This document shows positions 12,901-25,228 of a stretch of 64,000 nucleotides of DNA, in pieces; position 1 is the stretch's first letter; every line of letters starts with the position of its first letter. Location: positions 1 through 64,000 of the forward strand of contig JAEUBA010000067.1 of NCBI GenBank assembly GCA_018257865.1, read 5' to 3'. The DNA comes from Stereocaulon alpinum (taxonomy: Eukaryota > Ascomycota > Lecanoromycetes > Lecanorales > Stereocaulaceae). The notes under the pieces were generated by a model. The model was not told the origin of the DNA, did no database searches, and saw only the letters and a program-made list of their open reading frames with translations. Position numbers and translations under genes: made by a program.

Positions 12901-14850
12901 GCCTATATAGTTAAACTTAGTAGCGGCCCTACGACCTTTTAGATTATATTAGTTAAGCCTTACTTAGTCGAATTAACTAATAAAGCGCCTCCTATAACTT
13001 AAGTAGACCTACCTACTAAAGAAGCTACCGCTATACGCTAGAATCCGTAGCGATAAGCGGACCTACTAACCGAAGAAGTTACTACTACGCGCTAGAATCC
13101 GTAGCGATAGTAATACCTACCTGCCTGCTACGCCTACCTTACTAATAAGGAGTAATTAGATATTAAGCTATTAATAAAGCTCCGGTCGGAAGGCGCTATT
13201 CGCTTACTAAATAGCCTATTTATTAACTCCCGCTGAAAAGAAATCGACGGCCTTATTGCTAAAGGAGTCTTTAAGGTTATTAGTAAGTATAATATACCGC
13301 TAAATACCCGTATCTTTAGCTGCTGATTCGTCGATAATATTAAGTAGGATAGTACTATACTATTCGAAAAGTCTAGACTAGTCGTCTAAGCCTATAATAA
13401 TAAAGGTAAGAAGGAGGTACTAACGTAGTTACTAATAATTTAACGCGCTAGCTAACGCCTTATCGTTTACCTTACCGTAATTCTACTACGAGACCTCTGT
13501 GTACGCGATATCTTATAAGCTTATATATAGTCGACTTTAGTACTAAGCCGCCTAGTCTATATAAAACCGCCGTAAGGCACTAACCTAGGAGATAATATAC
13601 TAAAAGTGGTCCGCCTACTATATAGCGTCCTAGAGGTAGGGACGTATTAGTTTAGGACCTACTATAACTACTATACTAAGAAGCTAGGCCTCACCGTCTC
13701 CTTATTCGATCCCTGCTTGATATTCTCTAAGCAGGTAATTGTTAGCCTATAAACTAACGACTCCCTATTTTGCGGAACAGCTGAATACTCGGAGCTGGAA
13801 GAGTAAGTACGCCTTAATATAGGCTTCCCAGCAAAGCTAATTAAGAAGCTGAATAAAGAAAAAGACCTCTGATTTAATAGCACTACTATTTCCAATAAAA
13901 CTTTTTCCGGTAATAGCGATATTCTGAAGCTCTCGTAGCAACGGCAATATAGTAAGATTAATACGATCAATACCGCCACCGCCAGCGATATTAAATCGCA
14001 ATATATTAAGGAAAGGGCTTGAGGCGCCTATATAGCCTCTATATATTAACTAGAGATGGCCTTTGCCCTGTCTAGAGCAGCCCAAATTACTCAGCCAGCG
14101 AAAGAAGACGCTGATTGGTTAAATAAATGGCTGAATTAGCAAAAGGAGAACCACCGCTGAGGCCTGCAATTTATTAAGCTTGCTCTAGAGAAGCTGAAAC
14201 TACTAGTCTTTATCGATACCGCCTTCGCTAATAACGCTAACTAACGCTGACCTTAGCTCCTAGATTAGGTACGTTATCGTCCTTGCTAACGAGCAATAGC
14301 TTAATAAATCGACTATTAATATTAGCGGTAATATTATCCACTAGAGTAGCACTAAATATAAGAGAGTTATAAAATCGGTACTAGCTTCAGAGCTATATAT
14401 AATAGTAGTAGGGTTTAATATTACTACTACCCTATAATCTACTATTAAGGGTATTACTTAGGCGAAGATACTACTAATTCTATATACTAACTCCTACTCC
14501 CTATACGACTGTATTATACGCCTTAGTACTACCGCTAAGAAACGCCTAATAATTAATATAATAGGACTGCGGCAGTCCTATAAGAGAAGGGAAATTAATA
14601 AGGTGCGGTAGATTAATAGTAATTATAACCTAGTAGACGCTATAACTAAGGAGCGCTACTACTAGGCGTTAAAGTAATTAGTAGATAGTAACGCTATTAA
14701 GTTAAAGATAAACGCTTAGGTAGAAAGAGAAGCTATTATCTAACTAATTAGATTATAACGTTACTTAGCCTTATAGGCCCGTTTCTATACTAGCTAATTA
14801 CTAGATTTAGCGTTAATTAGCACTATTTTTTCGACTTTCTAAAACTTTTA
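9990..14850 (+). pseudogene. Copia E gag-pol remnant
   Basis: Translation through stops shows a gag with a Pro-Ser-Thr repeat (about 10370-10440) and a zinc-knuckle-like CX2C...H segment at about 11245-11310. A retropepsin-like motif IIDTGAAYNSL at about 11600-11640 still has its DTGA. The integrase core and C-terminal part span about 12180-13000. An RVT_2-type reverse transcriptase spans about 13260-13740, with readable segments such as FEKSRLVVQAYN and KGKKEVLT. RNase H spans about 14270-14850, with SVLASELY. TAA and TAG codons interrupt every domain, so no product is possible. The order integrase-before-RT identifies Ty1/copia. Confidence 0.88.
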
Positions 14851-14854
14851 CTAG

Positions 14855-15062
14855 TATCGGAATAATATTACTCCGCTCCGTAATAAGCGGCTTAGCGCTA
14901 ACTCCTAGATAAAATACTATAGCTTAGCTAGCTAGATTTAATCAATCCCTAGTTTACTAAGCCTAATAGACACCCTGCTAATCAGGTTGTCCGGGGTAGG
15001 TAATAGGGGATTAAGTAACCTTACTAATCGGTATAACCTAGTAGTAATAGGTTCTACCGACA
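14855..15062 (+). repeat. 3' LTR of copia E
   Basis: 208 bp, starting tatcgg and ending ccgaca, followed by the ctagc target duplication. Confidence 0.94.
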
Positions 15063-15533
15063 CTAGCTTTAGTACGTCTGTAGGCTATTTAGGGAAGGTT
15101 AGTTAGTCTATTAGCCTTACTATATATATATAGACGGAGGTCTTATCCTTAGGTATAAAGACGCTACGGTTATAAAGTAGATTCCTAAGGACCTATATTA
15201 GGGCTTTATTTACCCTCTTAAATAAGGCCTCGTCCTAATTATTAAAGTCTTAGATAAAGGTTAGCTATAGATCTTATCCTTCCTCTTCTAAGGTTTAGTA
15301 GAAATTCGTTATATACTTAACGAATAGTCCTAGGCCGTTAGCTGAGGTCTTTTTAGGGTTATTAAGGACGACTCCTATTAATATAACTATCGCCTCCTAT
15401 AGCTCTTCAGTAGCTGGTTGCGTTATTATAGGGTTAGGCGTTGTAGTTGAGGCTTAGTGTTACAGGTGAGGTTTGGTGTTGAAGTTGAAATTTTCATTCG
15501 TACCTTGCTGATCTGAGGTCGATAACTGATTAG

Positions 15534-15742
15534 TATCGGTAGAACCTATTGCTGCTAGGTTATACCGATTAGTAAGGTTACTTGATCCCCTATTACCTGC
15601 CCCAGACAACCTGATTCGCAGGGTGTCTATTAGGCTTGGTAAACTAGGGATTATCTTGAATCTAGCTAGCTAAGCTATGGTGTTTTATCTAGGAGTTGGC
15701 GCCAAGCCGCTAGTTGCGGAGCGGAGCGACGTTATTCCGACA
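15534..15742 (-). repeat. 5' LTR of copia A
   Basis: This 209-bp LTR matches the LTRs of the four other copia copies. The family terminus is tgtcgg...ccgaca; the inner end here reads tatcgg, a CpA/TpG-type change. Its outer part is little mutated. Confidence 0.93.
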
Positions 15743-16247
15743 CTATCTTTGTGGACTGCGGTAGCAGACTTAAACATATTTCGAACGATGCGAAGCTTGA
15801 TTGACACTGATTCGTTGTAAAAGACCTTGCTTTTCTCCTCGGGTTCGAGCCTCAAACTCCACCAGTGTAGGCCTGCCCTCAATTCAACATCCGTATTGAG
15901 CTTTCAGCATCATTTGGCTCATCGATAGAAATTGTCTCTCCAATAGAATTCAGGCTGGATGCCAGAGACTTAGTACCGTAGTGATGGAGGCCACGCTCCC
16001 AATTCCGGATATTTACCTCATCTTTGCCAGCCAGGGTGGCAATTAGTATTTTCGGCATTCGACTTATAGTAGCTAAAATGCAAATAGTGTCTTGATCTAA
16101 AGTTCGTCTACAGCAATAGGTGGCACAGTAAAGCCGATGTGCTAGCCTTCCTCTATCTGTTCCAGATGTTTGACAAGCGGCGCACGACCAAAGACGAAGC
16201 CAAGCCGAAGGATAGGAGATTTTAGATGTTCGTGAGATGATTGGCAA
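15743..16247 (-). pseudogene. Unrecognised gene relic next to copia A
   Basis: Two minus-strand frames abut. One runs 16247-15879 (122 codons). A second, 15897-15743, reads in a neighbouring phase straight into the transposon junction and includes LRAGLHWWSLRLEPEEKSK. The second looks protein-like, with Trp-rich and charged stretches, and joins the first if a one-base shift or an intron acceptor near 15898 is assumed. I do not recognise the family. The open frame that continues into the LTR (to 15685) is a read-through artefact, so copia A probably cut this gene. Confidence 0.4.
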
Positions 16248-17571
16248 AGTCTGTTAGTCTGGAGTTACAACTCGCTTGTAATTCTGTCTTTCACCTGATC
16301 TCACTCGTAAGTGGTTGACCGACCACGAATGATGACCCATGCATCCACGGCGTCTTAATTTCTGGCTTCGGCTCCTCTGAAACTTGTAAGGTGAGTACCA
16401 CAATTCAACGTGCTCGAAATGTTTCCGCAATTTGTTCTGCCCACTCTACACGGCTTACACTGATGACGGTTTCTTGAATAGTCGGACTCAGCAATTAAGT
16501 AACAGTCTCTTCACATTTACTGCCACGTGCAATATTGCTTCATTTCCTATCTTGCTTGTTTATCCGACTTCCTGTGTTCTCCGAGTTGTGTGCTAACGTT
16601 CTTCTTTCTCACTCACAGCCGTAGCCTTGTGGGCGATCCCGCCTACTCTCGCTTTTCGCTATCTCAGCTTCCCTTCTGTATTGAACAGATATCGTGTGAA
16701 GATTTCATTATCCTCATTAAGCTCCTTAAGTTCGGTTCGTACGCAATATCATATTCAGCGGAATTTTCATTAAGAAGTGATCTTACACTGGACACTGATA
16801 TATATCGCGGTAATAAGACGCCGTCTCCGGTTCCTTGATGCCACGTTATCCATTTCTTGGACTCGACGGAGCGAGGCAAGGCTGACCTGAGTTTCCCGCC
16901 ACATACGACGGTGATAATTGGGATGTTAGCGTGGATATCAAAGTGCCGAAGAGATTGTACTCTACACGTGTCTCGTCGTTCGATAGGCTTGCAAGGAAGA
17001 CTGGCATCCATCTCTCACGGCTCCGGTCTAATTATCGATCCGGCTTTGTTCTTAAAGGGATCTATCTCTTCGATATCGTCATCATTGTAAATATTCACAA
17101 CCTTGAAAATTGACTTGAGACTTAGCGACAATGTACAATAATCTCCCGATCGTTACGGAATTGAATTAATCGATTGATGAATGCTGAGACCGATGTCAAA
17201 GTGTACACTTCTATAACGGTGAAGTAGATTATGGCAGAAGCCATCGCAGATACTGTATCAGTGAGTAGGTCTGTGACAAAAGAGCTGTGCGCTATGTTAT
17301 GTTCGGTTTTGTACGACTTGTGGCCACGCAGATCCTGGAAAGAAACCCGAGGAGTGGAATCGAGGTCTCGAATCTACTTTCTGGCATTTCGATACGGCTG
17401 AAAGTCGACGAGCCGTTATTGAGATCGGAAAAGTCGGATGAGACTGTAGACCTTTGTCAAAAGAACGGAAATTGCTGTGCTAGCAGTAGTAATAAGTAGT
17501 CCACGATCAAAAGCACCTCTCCACTTCGCTCACTTTTTTTGCCTCTGTCGCTGCGCTGACTGTCTTCGTAG

Positions 17572-17814
17572 TCAGCATTCGACCCTCTCGAGCTGATGAA
17601 AACGATTGTCATATGGGGCCAAATCTGGGCCACGGTGACTTGTAACTTTGGCGATCCAATTCCTGACCTCGTTCTGATCATCGGTCATTGCTGGTAGATG
17701 GAGGTCCATATCTATCAGCTTTGAATGCGCTGATTCACCAGCTTTCCATTGCGATCGTTCAAGATCATCAAAACCCCGCGGCTTAGGTAACCACTTTTGA
17801 AGCAGCCTCCGCAC
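17572..17814 (-). pseudogene. Short minus-strand coding relic, unrecognised
   Basis: An 80-codon frame encodes a charged peptide beginning MRRLLQKWLPKPRGFDDLE. Its start overlaps the end of the better relic at 17783-18150 in another phase. There is no recognisable domain. It may be spurious or another exon of the same dead gene. Confidence 0.25.
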
Positions 17815-18150
17815 CGTTGTTAGCGACGAACTCCGCGTCGGCGCAGGTGAAATACACTACCGCCTTGGCGCGATATACACGTTCCTTCTAAATAGGAGGT
17901 TTCAGCGGTATTTAATACCAGTCAGGACGACTTATAATAGCTTTTGCGGTGAACGTAGCCTTGCGGTTGGTCCTCACACTTATCAGACGGCGTCGCTTCT
18001 TCAGTAGCAGGGCTACGGTCCCTTCGTCGAAATTCTTTGAGAAGAAGTCCTTCACGGCCTTAAGCTCCTCCACAAGGGGCTCCGCAGGGAGGATAGCCGG
18101 CTCTTTAGCCCTACGGCCACTGATAGGGGTCTAACCAGATATGTTAATAC
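17783..18150 (-). pseudogene. Decayed coding relic with Gln-to-stop changes, family unknown
   Basis: One minus-strand phase stays open apart from a TAG, a TAA and a TAG until a final TAA at 17785-17783. Each internal stop can come from CAG or CAA by a CpA-to-TpA change. The peptide is protein-like, with a segment VEELKAVKDFFSKNFDEG followed by a basic KKRRR cluster and SRPDWY. The segment is GC-richer than the transposons and its last third reads YRAKAVVYFTCADAEFVANN. I cannot assign a family. It could be from a gene or from a different transposon. Confidence 0.45.
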
Positions 18151-19862
18151 TGAAAAGGTAAGGGTAAAAGGTTAATAGCGGTGAAGAAGACGGAAATAAA
18201 CTAAAACAGGGGTGATCTCAGGACTTTCGAGGGCAAGCGGACGATGTTGGGAGGGGAGTAGCGCCGAGCGGCGTAAGAAGCGGGGGAACAGGGAAGAAGC
18301 TATAGTAGAGAATACTGCGATCTACTAAATACCACTGTTAGTATAGCCCTACTTCTTGCACATAACTATCCAACGCTAAACCCGGCCGTTCAAATCCTTC
18401 GGTAATGGCCTTGGGACACGCGATCTTAGATCTTGTGCAAGACCCCGTTGTCACTAGATTTCCGTATTGAAGTATGGACCTTTGAATTGCAGAGGCGGAT
18501 GCTTGTGTAATTTTTCGAACGACGAAGCATTTTCAGCGCTTTTCAAGAGAAACAATACTCACAAGAATTGAAGCTCACGATTAAACAACTGTGAACGGGT
18601 CAGGAACTGGTCTTTCTTACTAAGAAAGGATAATCATCCAAGCTCTTGATGTCGGTATTGTATTGCAGTGGAATCCAAAATCTATGGACGCACTCTCTGA
18701 TAATGTTGGCTGTCACTGAGTTACGTGTCATTGAGATCAGTGGTAGTGGCTATGATTGCTGTGTATTCCATCTGATGGACATATTGGAACCTACAGGACG
18801 GATTGTATTGCTCTTTGGTGAGACCGGCAGACTCACTAGGCAGGGTAGAGCACTTGGCGACTTCGAACTTCTCGGAGGCTGCGTATCTGTCTGCTTTGGT
18901 GATCGCCCAGTCGCTATCCTGTCAGCAAGGAAGAAAGCATCCAGATACTGCACACCTGGCCCCAGGACGTTTCTCTGGAGATGGCTGATTCGAGCGTTGG
19001 AAGCAGTGTGTACCTATTCGGCCTACATAATACTGCTTCATCAGCCATCTTTCGTGCCTAAAGACTTTTGTCAGTTGTTTTGACTGTGAATTGGCTCGAT
19101 AAGACAAAGATCTCTACGTCACTCCCATTGGGCCATTCGTAGGACTCGCTACCGTGACCTTGCTCAGACTTTGTGTGAAAATGAGGACTAACTGGTACTG
19201 CTCCTTCCTGATCAGGTCCCAAGTACCGTACGAGTCAAGCTTGAGAGCATCAAGCTACCCTAACGAGAGCGTGAAAGGGACAAACCTATCGTCATCCTTT
19301 TTCATCGGCTCCACGCTCGCAACCTGTATCGATCCTGCCTCCTCCTGGAAGAAATCAGTCGATATGTATGGAGGACATAGGTGTGGGGTATACGCTACGT
19401 GAGCTGTACTGAGGAGGGTAGAACAATGGAAAAATAAGAGCTCGATTTGACTCCGCACGACACTCAGTGCTGGCCAGTTGCTAGACATAGCTGGAGTCAA
19501 GCCTTTATCTTTGCGCCATTGAGTGATATGCTCCAGCAAATCCGTGATGCGCTCATCCAAGAGTTTGGCTTGGGCCGCTCGAGGCGCGCCCTTGGCCTCG
19601 GCGACAACGGCATTGACGTCCTAGCCAGACTCCTTCGGGATCTTGGACGACAGCGACGCTCTAGCAGTACGATGATGAGTATTCATGCCTTGACACAACG
19701 TCTCGCGCCCTAGTGGTTTTAGTGGCCACGTTCGCATAGTGGTGCAGAATGCCGCTGGCAGTCCTTGCTCGCACGAAAAGATGACATCCTTGTACTCTCG
19801 TGCTGAGCTCGTGAACTGAGACTCGGAAGCCGGTGAGCAGTGACCTACGTCTCGTTCCTCTG

Positions 19863-20064
19863 TGTCGGTAGAACCTAGCTGCTAGGTTGTACCGATTAGT
19901 AGGCTTGATCCCCTATTACCTACCCCAGACAACCTGATTCGCAGGGTGTCTATTGGGCTTGGTAAACTGGGGATTGATTCAATCTAGCTAGCTAAGCTAT
20001 AGTATTTTATCTAGGAGTTAGCGCTAAGCCGCTTATTACGGAGCGGAGTAATATTATTCCGATA
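19863..20064 (-). repeat. 3' LTR of copia B
   Basis: 202 bp, tgtcgg...ccgata. The outer half retains CpA and TpG sites and the inner half has lost most of them. Confidence 0.94.
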
Positions 20065-23000
20065 CTAGTAAAAGTTTTAGAAAGTTGAAAAAATAGTACT
20101 AATCGACGCTAAATCTAGTAATTAGCTAATATAGAAACGGGCTTATAAGGCTAAGTAACGTTATAATCTAATTAGTTAGATAATAGCTTCTCTTTCTACC
20201 TAAGTATTTATCTTTAACTTAATAGTATTACTATCTACTAATTACTTTAATACTTAGTAGTAGCGCTCCTTAGTTATAGTATCTACTAAGTTATAATTAC
20301 TATTAATCTACTATACCTTATTAATCTCCCTCCTCTTATAGGACTGCCGTAGCCCTATTATATTAATTATTAGTTATTTCTTAGCGGTAGTACTAAGGCG
20401 TATAATACAGTCGTATAAGGAGTAAGAGTTAGTATATAGAATTAGTAGTATCTTCGCCTAAGTAATACCCTTAATAGTAGATTATAGGGTAGTAGTAATA
20501 TTAAACCCTACTACTATTATATATAGCTCTAAAGCTAGTACTAATCTTATAACTCTCTTATATTTAGTACTACTCTAGTAGATAATATTACCGCTAATAT
20601 TAATAGTCGATTCACCTAGCTATTACTCGTTAGTAAGGATAATAACGTACCTAATCTAAGAGCTAAGGTTAGCGTTATTAGCGAAGGCCGTATTAACAAA
20701 GACTAGTAGTTTTAGCTTCTTTAGAGCAAGCTTAACGAATTATAGACCTTAGCGGTAGTTCTCCTTTTACTAATTCAACTATTTATTTAACTAATTAGCG
20801 TCTTCTTTTACTAGCTGAGTAATTTAGGCTACCCTAGATAGTATAAAAGCTATCTCTAGTTAACTTATAAAGGCTATATAGGCACCGCGGGCTCTTTCCT
20901 TAATATATTACGATTTAATATTACTAGCGGTGGCGGTATTAATTGTATTGATTTTATTATATTACCGTTACTGCGAGAGTTTTAGAATATCGCCGTTAGT
21001 AGAGATAGTAGTACTATTAAATTAGAGGTCTTTTTCTTTATCCAGCTTCTTAATTAGCTTTGCTAGGAAGCCTATATTAAGGCGTGCTTACTCTTCTAGC
21101 TCTAAGTATTCGGCTGTTCCGTAAAATAGTAAGTTATTAGTCTAGAGGCCAATAATTGCCTGCTTAGAGAATATTAAGTAGGGATTAAATAAGGAGATAG
21201 TAAGGCCTAGCTTACTAGTATAGTAGTTATAGTAGGTCCTAAACTAATACGTCCCTACCTCTAGGACGCTATATAGCGGGCGGACTACTTTTAGTATATT
21301 ATCTCCTAGGTTAGTACCTTACGGCGGTTTTATATAGACTAGGCGGCTTAGTACTAAAGTCGACTATATATAAGCTTATAAGATATCGCGTACGTAGAGG
21401 TCTCGTAGTAGAATTATGGTAAGGTAGATAATAAGGTATTAGCTAGCGCGTTAAATTATTAGTAACTACGTTAGTACCTCCTTCTTACCTTTATTATTAT
21501 AGGCTTAGACGACTAGTCTAGACTTTTCGAATAGTATAGTACTATCCTACTTAATATTATCGACGAATTAGCAGCTAAAGATACGGGTATTTAACGGTAT
21601 ATTATACTTACTAATAACTTTAAAGACTCCTTTAGTAATAAGGCCGTCGATTTCTTTTTAGCGGGAGTTAATAAATAGGCTATTTAGTAAGCGAATAGCG
21701 CCTTCTAATTAGAGCTTTATTAATAGCTTAATATCTAATTACTCCTTATTAGTAAGGTGGGCGTAGCGGGTAGGTAGGTATTACTATTACTATAGATTCT
21801 AGCGCGTAGTAGTAACTTCTTTAGTCGGTAGGTCCGCTTAAGGTATAGGAGGTATTTTATTAGTTAATTTAACTAAGTAAGGCTTAACTAATATAATTCG
21901 AAAGGTTATAGGGCCGCTACTAAGTTTAACTATATAGGCCTAATCGTCTATAGCGAGTAATTAGTAGGGACCTTTCTATCCTTTACCTTTTTACTAGACT
22001 AGAACGTTACTGCTAATAGGAGTATCTAGAATAGCGTCGTTTTATAGACCGTTACGGTAGCGTAAGGCTTTAGTAATATCTCTTCTTACTAATAATTCTA
22101 ACGCTTCTTTTATTACGCGTTTAATAGCCTTACCTCTCTCCGTAATTAATAGGTATATAGGGTCTAATTTAGTAAGCTTTAGAAATATACTAAATAGAAG
22201 TAGCGTAGGAGTTAGCCTATTAGGTCTAGCTATATTATTAATTGCCTTAATAGCAATTTATAAGACGAATTACTTACCTAGTAGTAGTAGGTCTTCTTAG
22301 ATAATATTATACGCACGCCTAAGAGGTGCGTAGTAGTATTTAACTAGACTAATTAAGTAGTATACTTTAATAGAGACGTAATTTAATTCAATTATTATCC
22401 CTCTTACCTTAGAGGCGAATTCGGTACTAATGAATTACTTGCTAGCGTCGTAGACTAGTATATCTGGTAGTCTAATATAAGTATCGATCTAGTAGGCCCT
22501 TAGCGTATCCTAGACCGTCTCCGCTAAAATATCCTTTAGAAAGCGGGCGGTTTAGAAGCGTATAGCCTCGTTAACTATATATAGGACTAGGGCGGTAGGG
22601 CTATCTAGATATATAATATTAATTATCACTGAATAATTAAATTATAGGTCGTTTTTAATAGTGAATTTAAACCTTCCTAGTAATCTTCCGTATTTCTAGT
22701 AAGTTAAGTAGAACTTACCTAGTTAATAAATAGCTTCCTAGTCGAAGTAGTAGCTAAATCATTTTAGTAAGCGTACTAGGCGTGTTATCGATAGGTACCT
22801 AAAGCGGCGGTATAGGCGTCTAAGGTCTTACTCTAATAATTAGCTACTTGCAATATCGCTATCGTTAGTATAGGTGTTAATATAATAGGCGTTTAACAGC
22901 GAGGTTCCCTAAGTAAGGAATAGGTAACTATATAGTTTTATAATAGGGACTTATCTATTACCGCTAACTAGGTAATTGGTAAGGTTATTAAAATAAAAAC

Positions 23001-25026
23001 CTACCTAGTTGAGGTCTCGCAGGCAGAGAAGGAATAGTATATCAGCGTCGATAATATAGAATTCGATAACACTAATTAGTAATTAGACGGTAATAGTACC
23101 TTAGGATAAGGCTTCGCTAATACCGAACTTAAATCTAGCGGTACTAGCCTTATCGGCGTTAATATTAATATCTTGCTCGCGCCGTAGTGCTAGGTATTAA
23201 TTATAGCCTACTAAGGAGTTATAGGTAGCGCCGGTGTTAATTATAAGGCCGTAGAAGTAGCTATTGCCGTATCTTTTTACGGGGCGGCGAGGTACTTCTC
23301 CCTAGATATTAATATTAATATTATCCTAGATAGATAGTGCCTTTATAACGGTATATAAAGTCGCCTAATTAGCTAGCTTTTAGTATACAGCCTTGCTATT
23401 AATTATACCTATTAATATTAGAAACACCTTACTATTACCTTAGTTAGGTAGGTTGATAGGTTAGTCTTTAGTAGTATTCTCCTCCTCAGTAGTACTACCT
23501 TCGCTATCGCCTTCCCTTTCGCCCTTAACGTCGGTGAGGTATTACCTAAGGTGGCGTTAACGTTCTTCTTTAGGGTAGTTAGTTAACTAGTAGCCTTCCT
23601 TCTTACAGACGAAGTATCGCTTTTTATTCGTTAAATTACTAGAGTTATATCTTAGCTTACTTAGATATCTAGATCTACTACGGCTACTAGATTAGCGGTT
23701 ATAACTGCGACTGCTAGATTCGCGGTTTCGGTAGCGGCGGTTAGTATATATTATTTTACTTAGCGATAAGACGCTATAGCGGTCTTATAAGGCTATAGAT
23801 AATTAGAGGTCTTAGATAAGGTTTTATATAGTATCTAGTAGCTTTTAGCAGACGATCTTATAGGTAGGTATAGACTTATAAGTAGTAATTATCTTCTAGT
23901 AGATAAAGCTATCCCTATAAAGGTTCTTATCTAAGCTATATTATAGTTCTCTTAGTCTTAATATTATAGTATCTAAGTACTCCGTTAGGGTCTTATCTTT
24001 ATTATAGTTAATAAATAGTTATAAGGATACGCTATTCTATTTATTAAGGCAGGCGATTTAGTATTCTCTTCCTTTAAAGTTTCCTTTAAAGGTAAGCCGT
24101 AGCGAGTCTAAGTTTATTACTAAAAAGGAAGATTAGTTATTAAAGTAGAAATTAAGTATATCGCTAGTTAGTATATACTAAAACGCTATATATAGCTTAG
24201 TTGACGGTATCCCTATATTAGAGGCGGTAGTTAAGAAGATCTTTAGCTTATAGTTAAAGGAGTTATTCCTTCCGTTATATTTTATCTCGTCGGTATAGAG
24301 CTTAGTTAATATAGTAAGCTCTTAAGAAAGGTTTTACTCCTAGTAATTAGTAATAGCGTTAGAGATCTTAAAACTATTAATTAGGGCTGTTTAGAAGGGT
24401 GTTATATCAAATAACGTACTAGTCCTAGTTAATATCTTAATCTTAGCTAGGGTAGGCGTGCTAGGTATATTAGAGATATTTCCTAAGGTAGGCGTACTAG
24501 GTATATTAGAGTTACTAGTAGAGTCGACGTTAGACTTCTTCTTTACTAGCTTTAGTACGTTTATAGGCTATTTAGACTACGGTTAAGTTGCTAGCTTAGC
24601 TAGTTACTTATAGATATAGGTCCTATCCTTAAGAATATAGACGTTATAATTAAGTAGTAGGTCCCTAAGGCTTCGTAGCGATTCTTTATATACCTTCTTA
24701 AATAAGGCTTCGTCCTAATCGCCGAAGTCTTTTATAAAGCTGATATATTAATCGTATCCTTCTTCCTTACGGTTTTAGTAGCAACTTATTATTCTATTAA
24801 TAAATATATCTAGGGCGGTGGCTAACGACTTTTTAGGGTCCTTAAGGACGATTCCTAATAGTATTATTATTCCCTCGTCCTCTTTAATAGCTGGTTGCGT
24901 TATTATAAGGTTAGGCGTTATAGCTAAGGCTTAGTATTACAGGTAGGGTTGCTATAGTTGAAATTCGGTATTAAAGTTAAAATTTTCTTTCTATACCTTG
25001 CTAATCTAAGGTCGATAACTGATTAG

Positions 25027-25228
25027 TATCGGTAGAACCTAGCTGCTAGGTTATACTGATTAGTAGGCTTAATCCCCTATTACCTGCCCCGGACAACCTG
25101 ATTCGCAGGGTGTCTATTAGGCTTGGTAAACTAGGGATTGATTCAATCTAGCTAGCTAAGCTATGGTGTTTTATCTAGGAGTTGGCGCTAAGCCGCTTAT
25201 TGCGGAGCGGAGTAATATTATTCCGACA
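25027..25228 (-). repeat. 5' LTR of copia B
   Basis: 202 bp, tatcgg...ccgaca, followed by ctctg. Confidence 0.94.

Larger units (their letters stand above)
9669..15062 (+). mobile_element. Ty1/copia retrotransposon E, full length, nested in copia A
   Basis: The element is 5,394 bp with 208-bp LTRs at 9669-9876 and 14855-15062 and a perfect ctagc duplication (9664-9668, 15063-15067). It lies in the opposite orientation to its host element A. It keeps more CpA and TpG dinucleotides than B, C or D, for example around 11930-12010, so it is less heavily mutated or younger. Decayed domains follow the copia order gag-protease-integrase-RT-RNase H. A minus-strand open stretch at 13671-13979 lies antisense to RT and is not a gene. 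Confidence 0.95.
1..15742 (-). mobile_element. Ty1/copia retrotransposon A, RIP-inactivated, carrying two nested insertions
   Basis: The element reads on the minus strand and its 3' part lies beyond the left edge. Its own sequence is in three pieces: 1-421 (reverse-transcriptase part), 6980-9668 (integrase back to gag) and 15063-15742 (gag start, leader and 5' LTR). The pieces align collinearly with copies B and D, which shows they are one element split by a gypsy insertion (422-6979) and a copia insertion (9669-15062). The 5' LTR is 15534-15742 and ends at the unique-sequence junction after ccgaca. The next bases, ctatc, should be the right copy of its target duplication; the left copy is outside the window. 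No open frame survives. Confidence 0.93.
15743..19862. other. Non-transposon island 1 between copia A and copia B
   Basis: About 4.1 kb of ordinary base composition, with CpA and TpG present, lies between the A junction and the left duplication (ctctg) of B. It contains only short open frames, most of the protein-like ones on the minus strand, and no intact gene. I see nothing specific at 18160-18640. The overlapping frames at 18646-19107 on both strands are not supported as genes. The relics that I can argue for are listed separately. Confidence 0.7.
19863..25228 (-). mobile_element. Ty1/copia retrotransposon B, full length
   Basis: The element is 5,366 bp with 202-bp LTRs at 19863-20064 and 25027-25228 and a perfect ctctg duplication (19858-19862, 25229-25233). 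It is collinear with A and D, and in reverse with C and E. The minus-strand order is gag (about 24900-23600), protease, integrase, RT (about 21700-21200) and RNase H (about 20650-20070), all full of stops. It interrupts a minus-strand open frame (see the relic 19255-25528). Its inner body is near-saturated for CpA loss, while the outer halves of both LTRs are not. Confidence 0.96.

Noticed and set aside
13671..13979. 102-codon minus-strand open frame
   Set aside because: It lies antisense within the RT to RNase H part of copia E, and survives only because RIP-type stops fall on the other strand.
18375..18405. gttcaaatcc, resembling a tRNA B box
   Set aside because: No matching A box or cloverleaf arms could be found at the right distance.
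18646..19107. Overlapping frames of 145, 67, 61 and 61 codons on both strands
   Set aside because: They compete with each other, none has a recognisable domain, and the stretch is in a relic island. I could not choose a coding frame.
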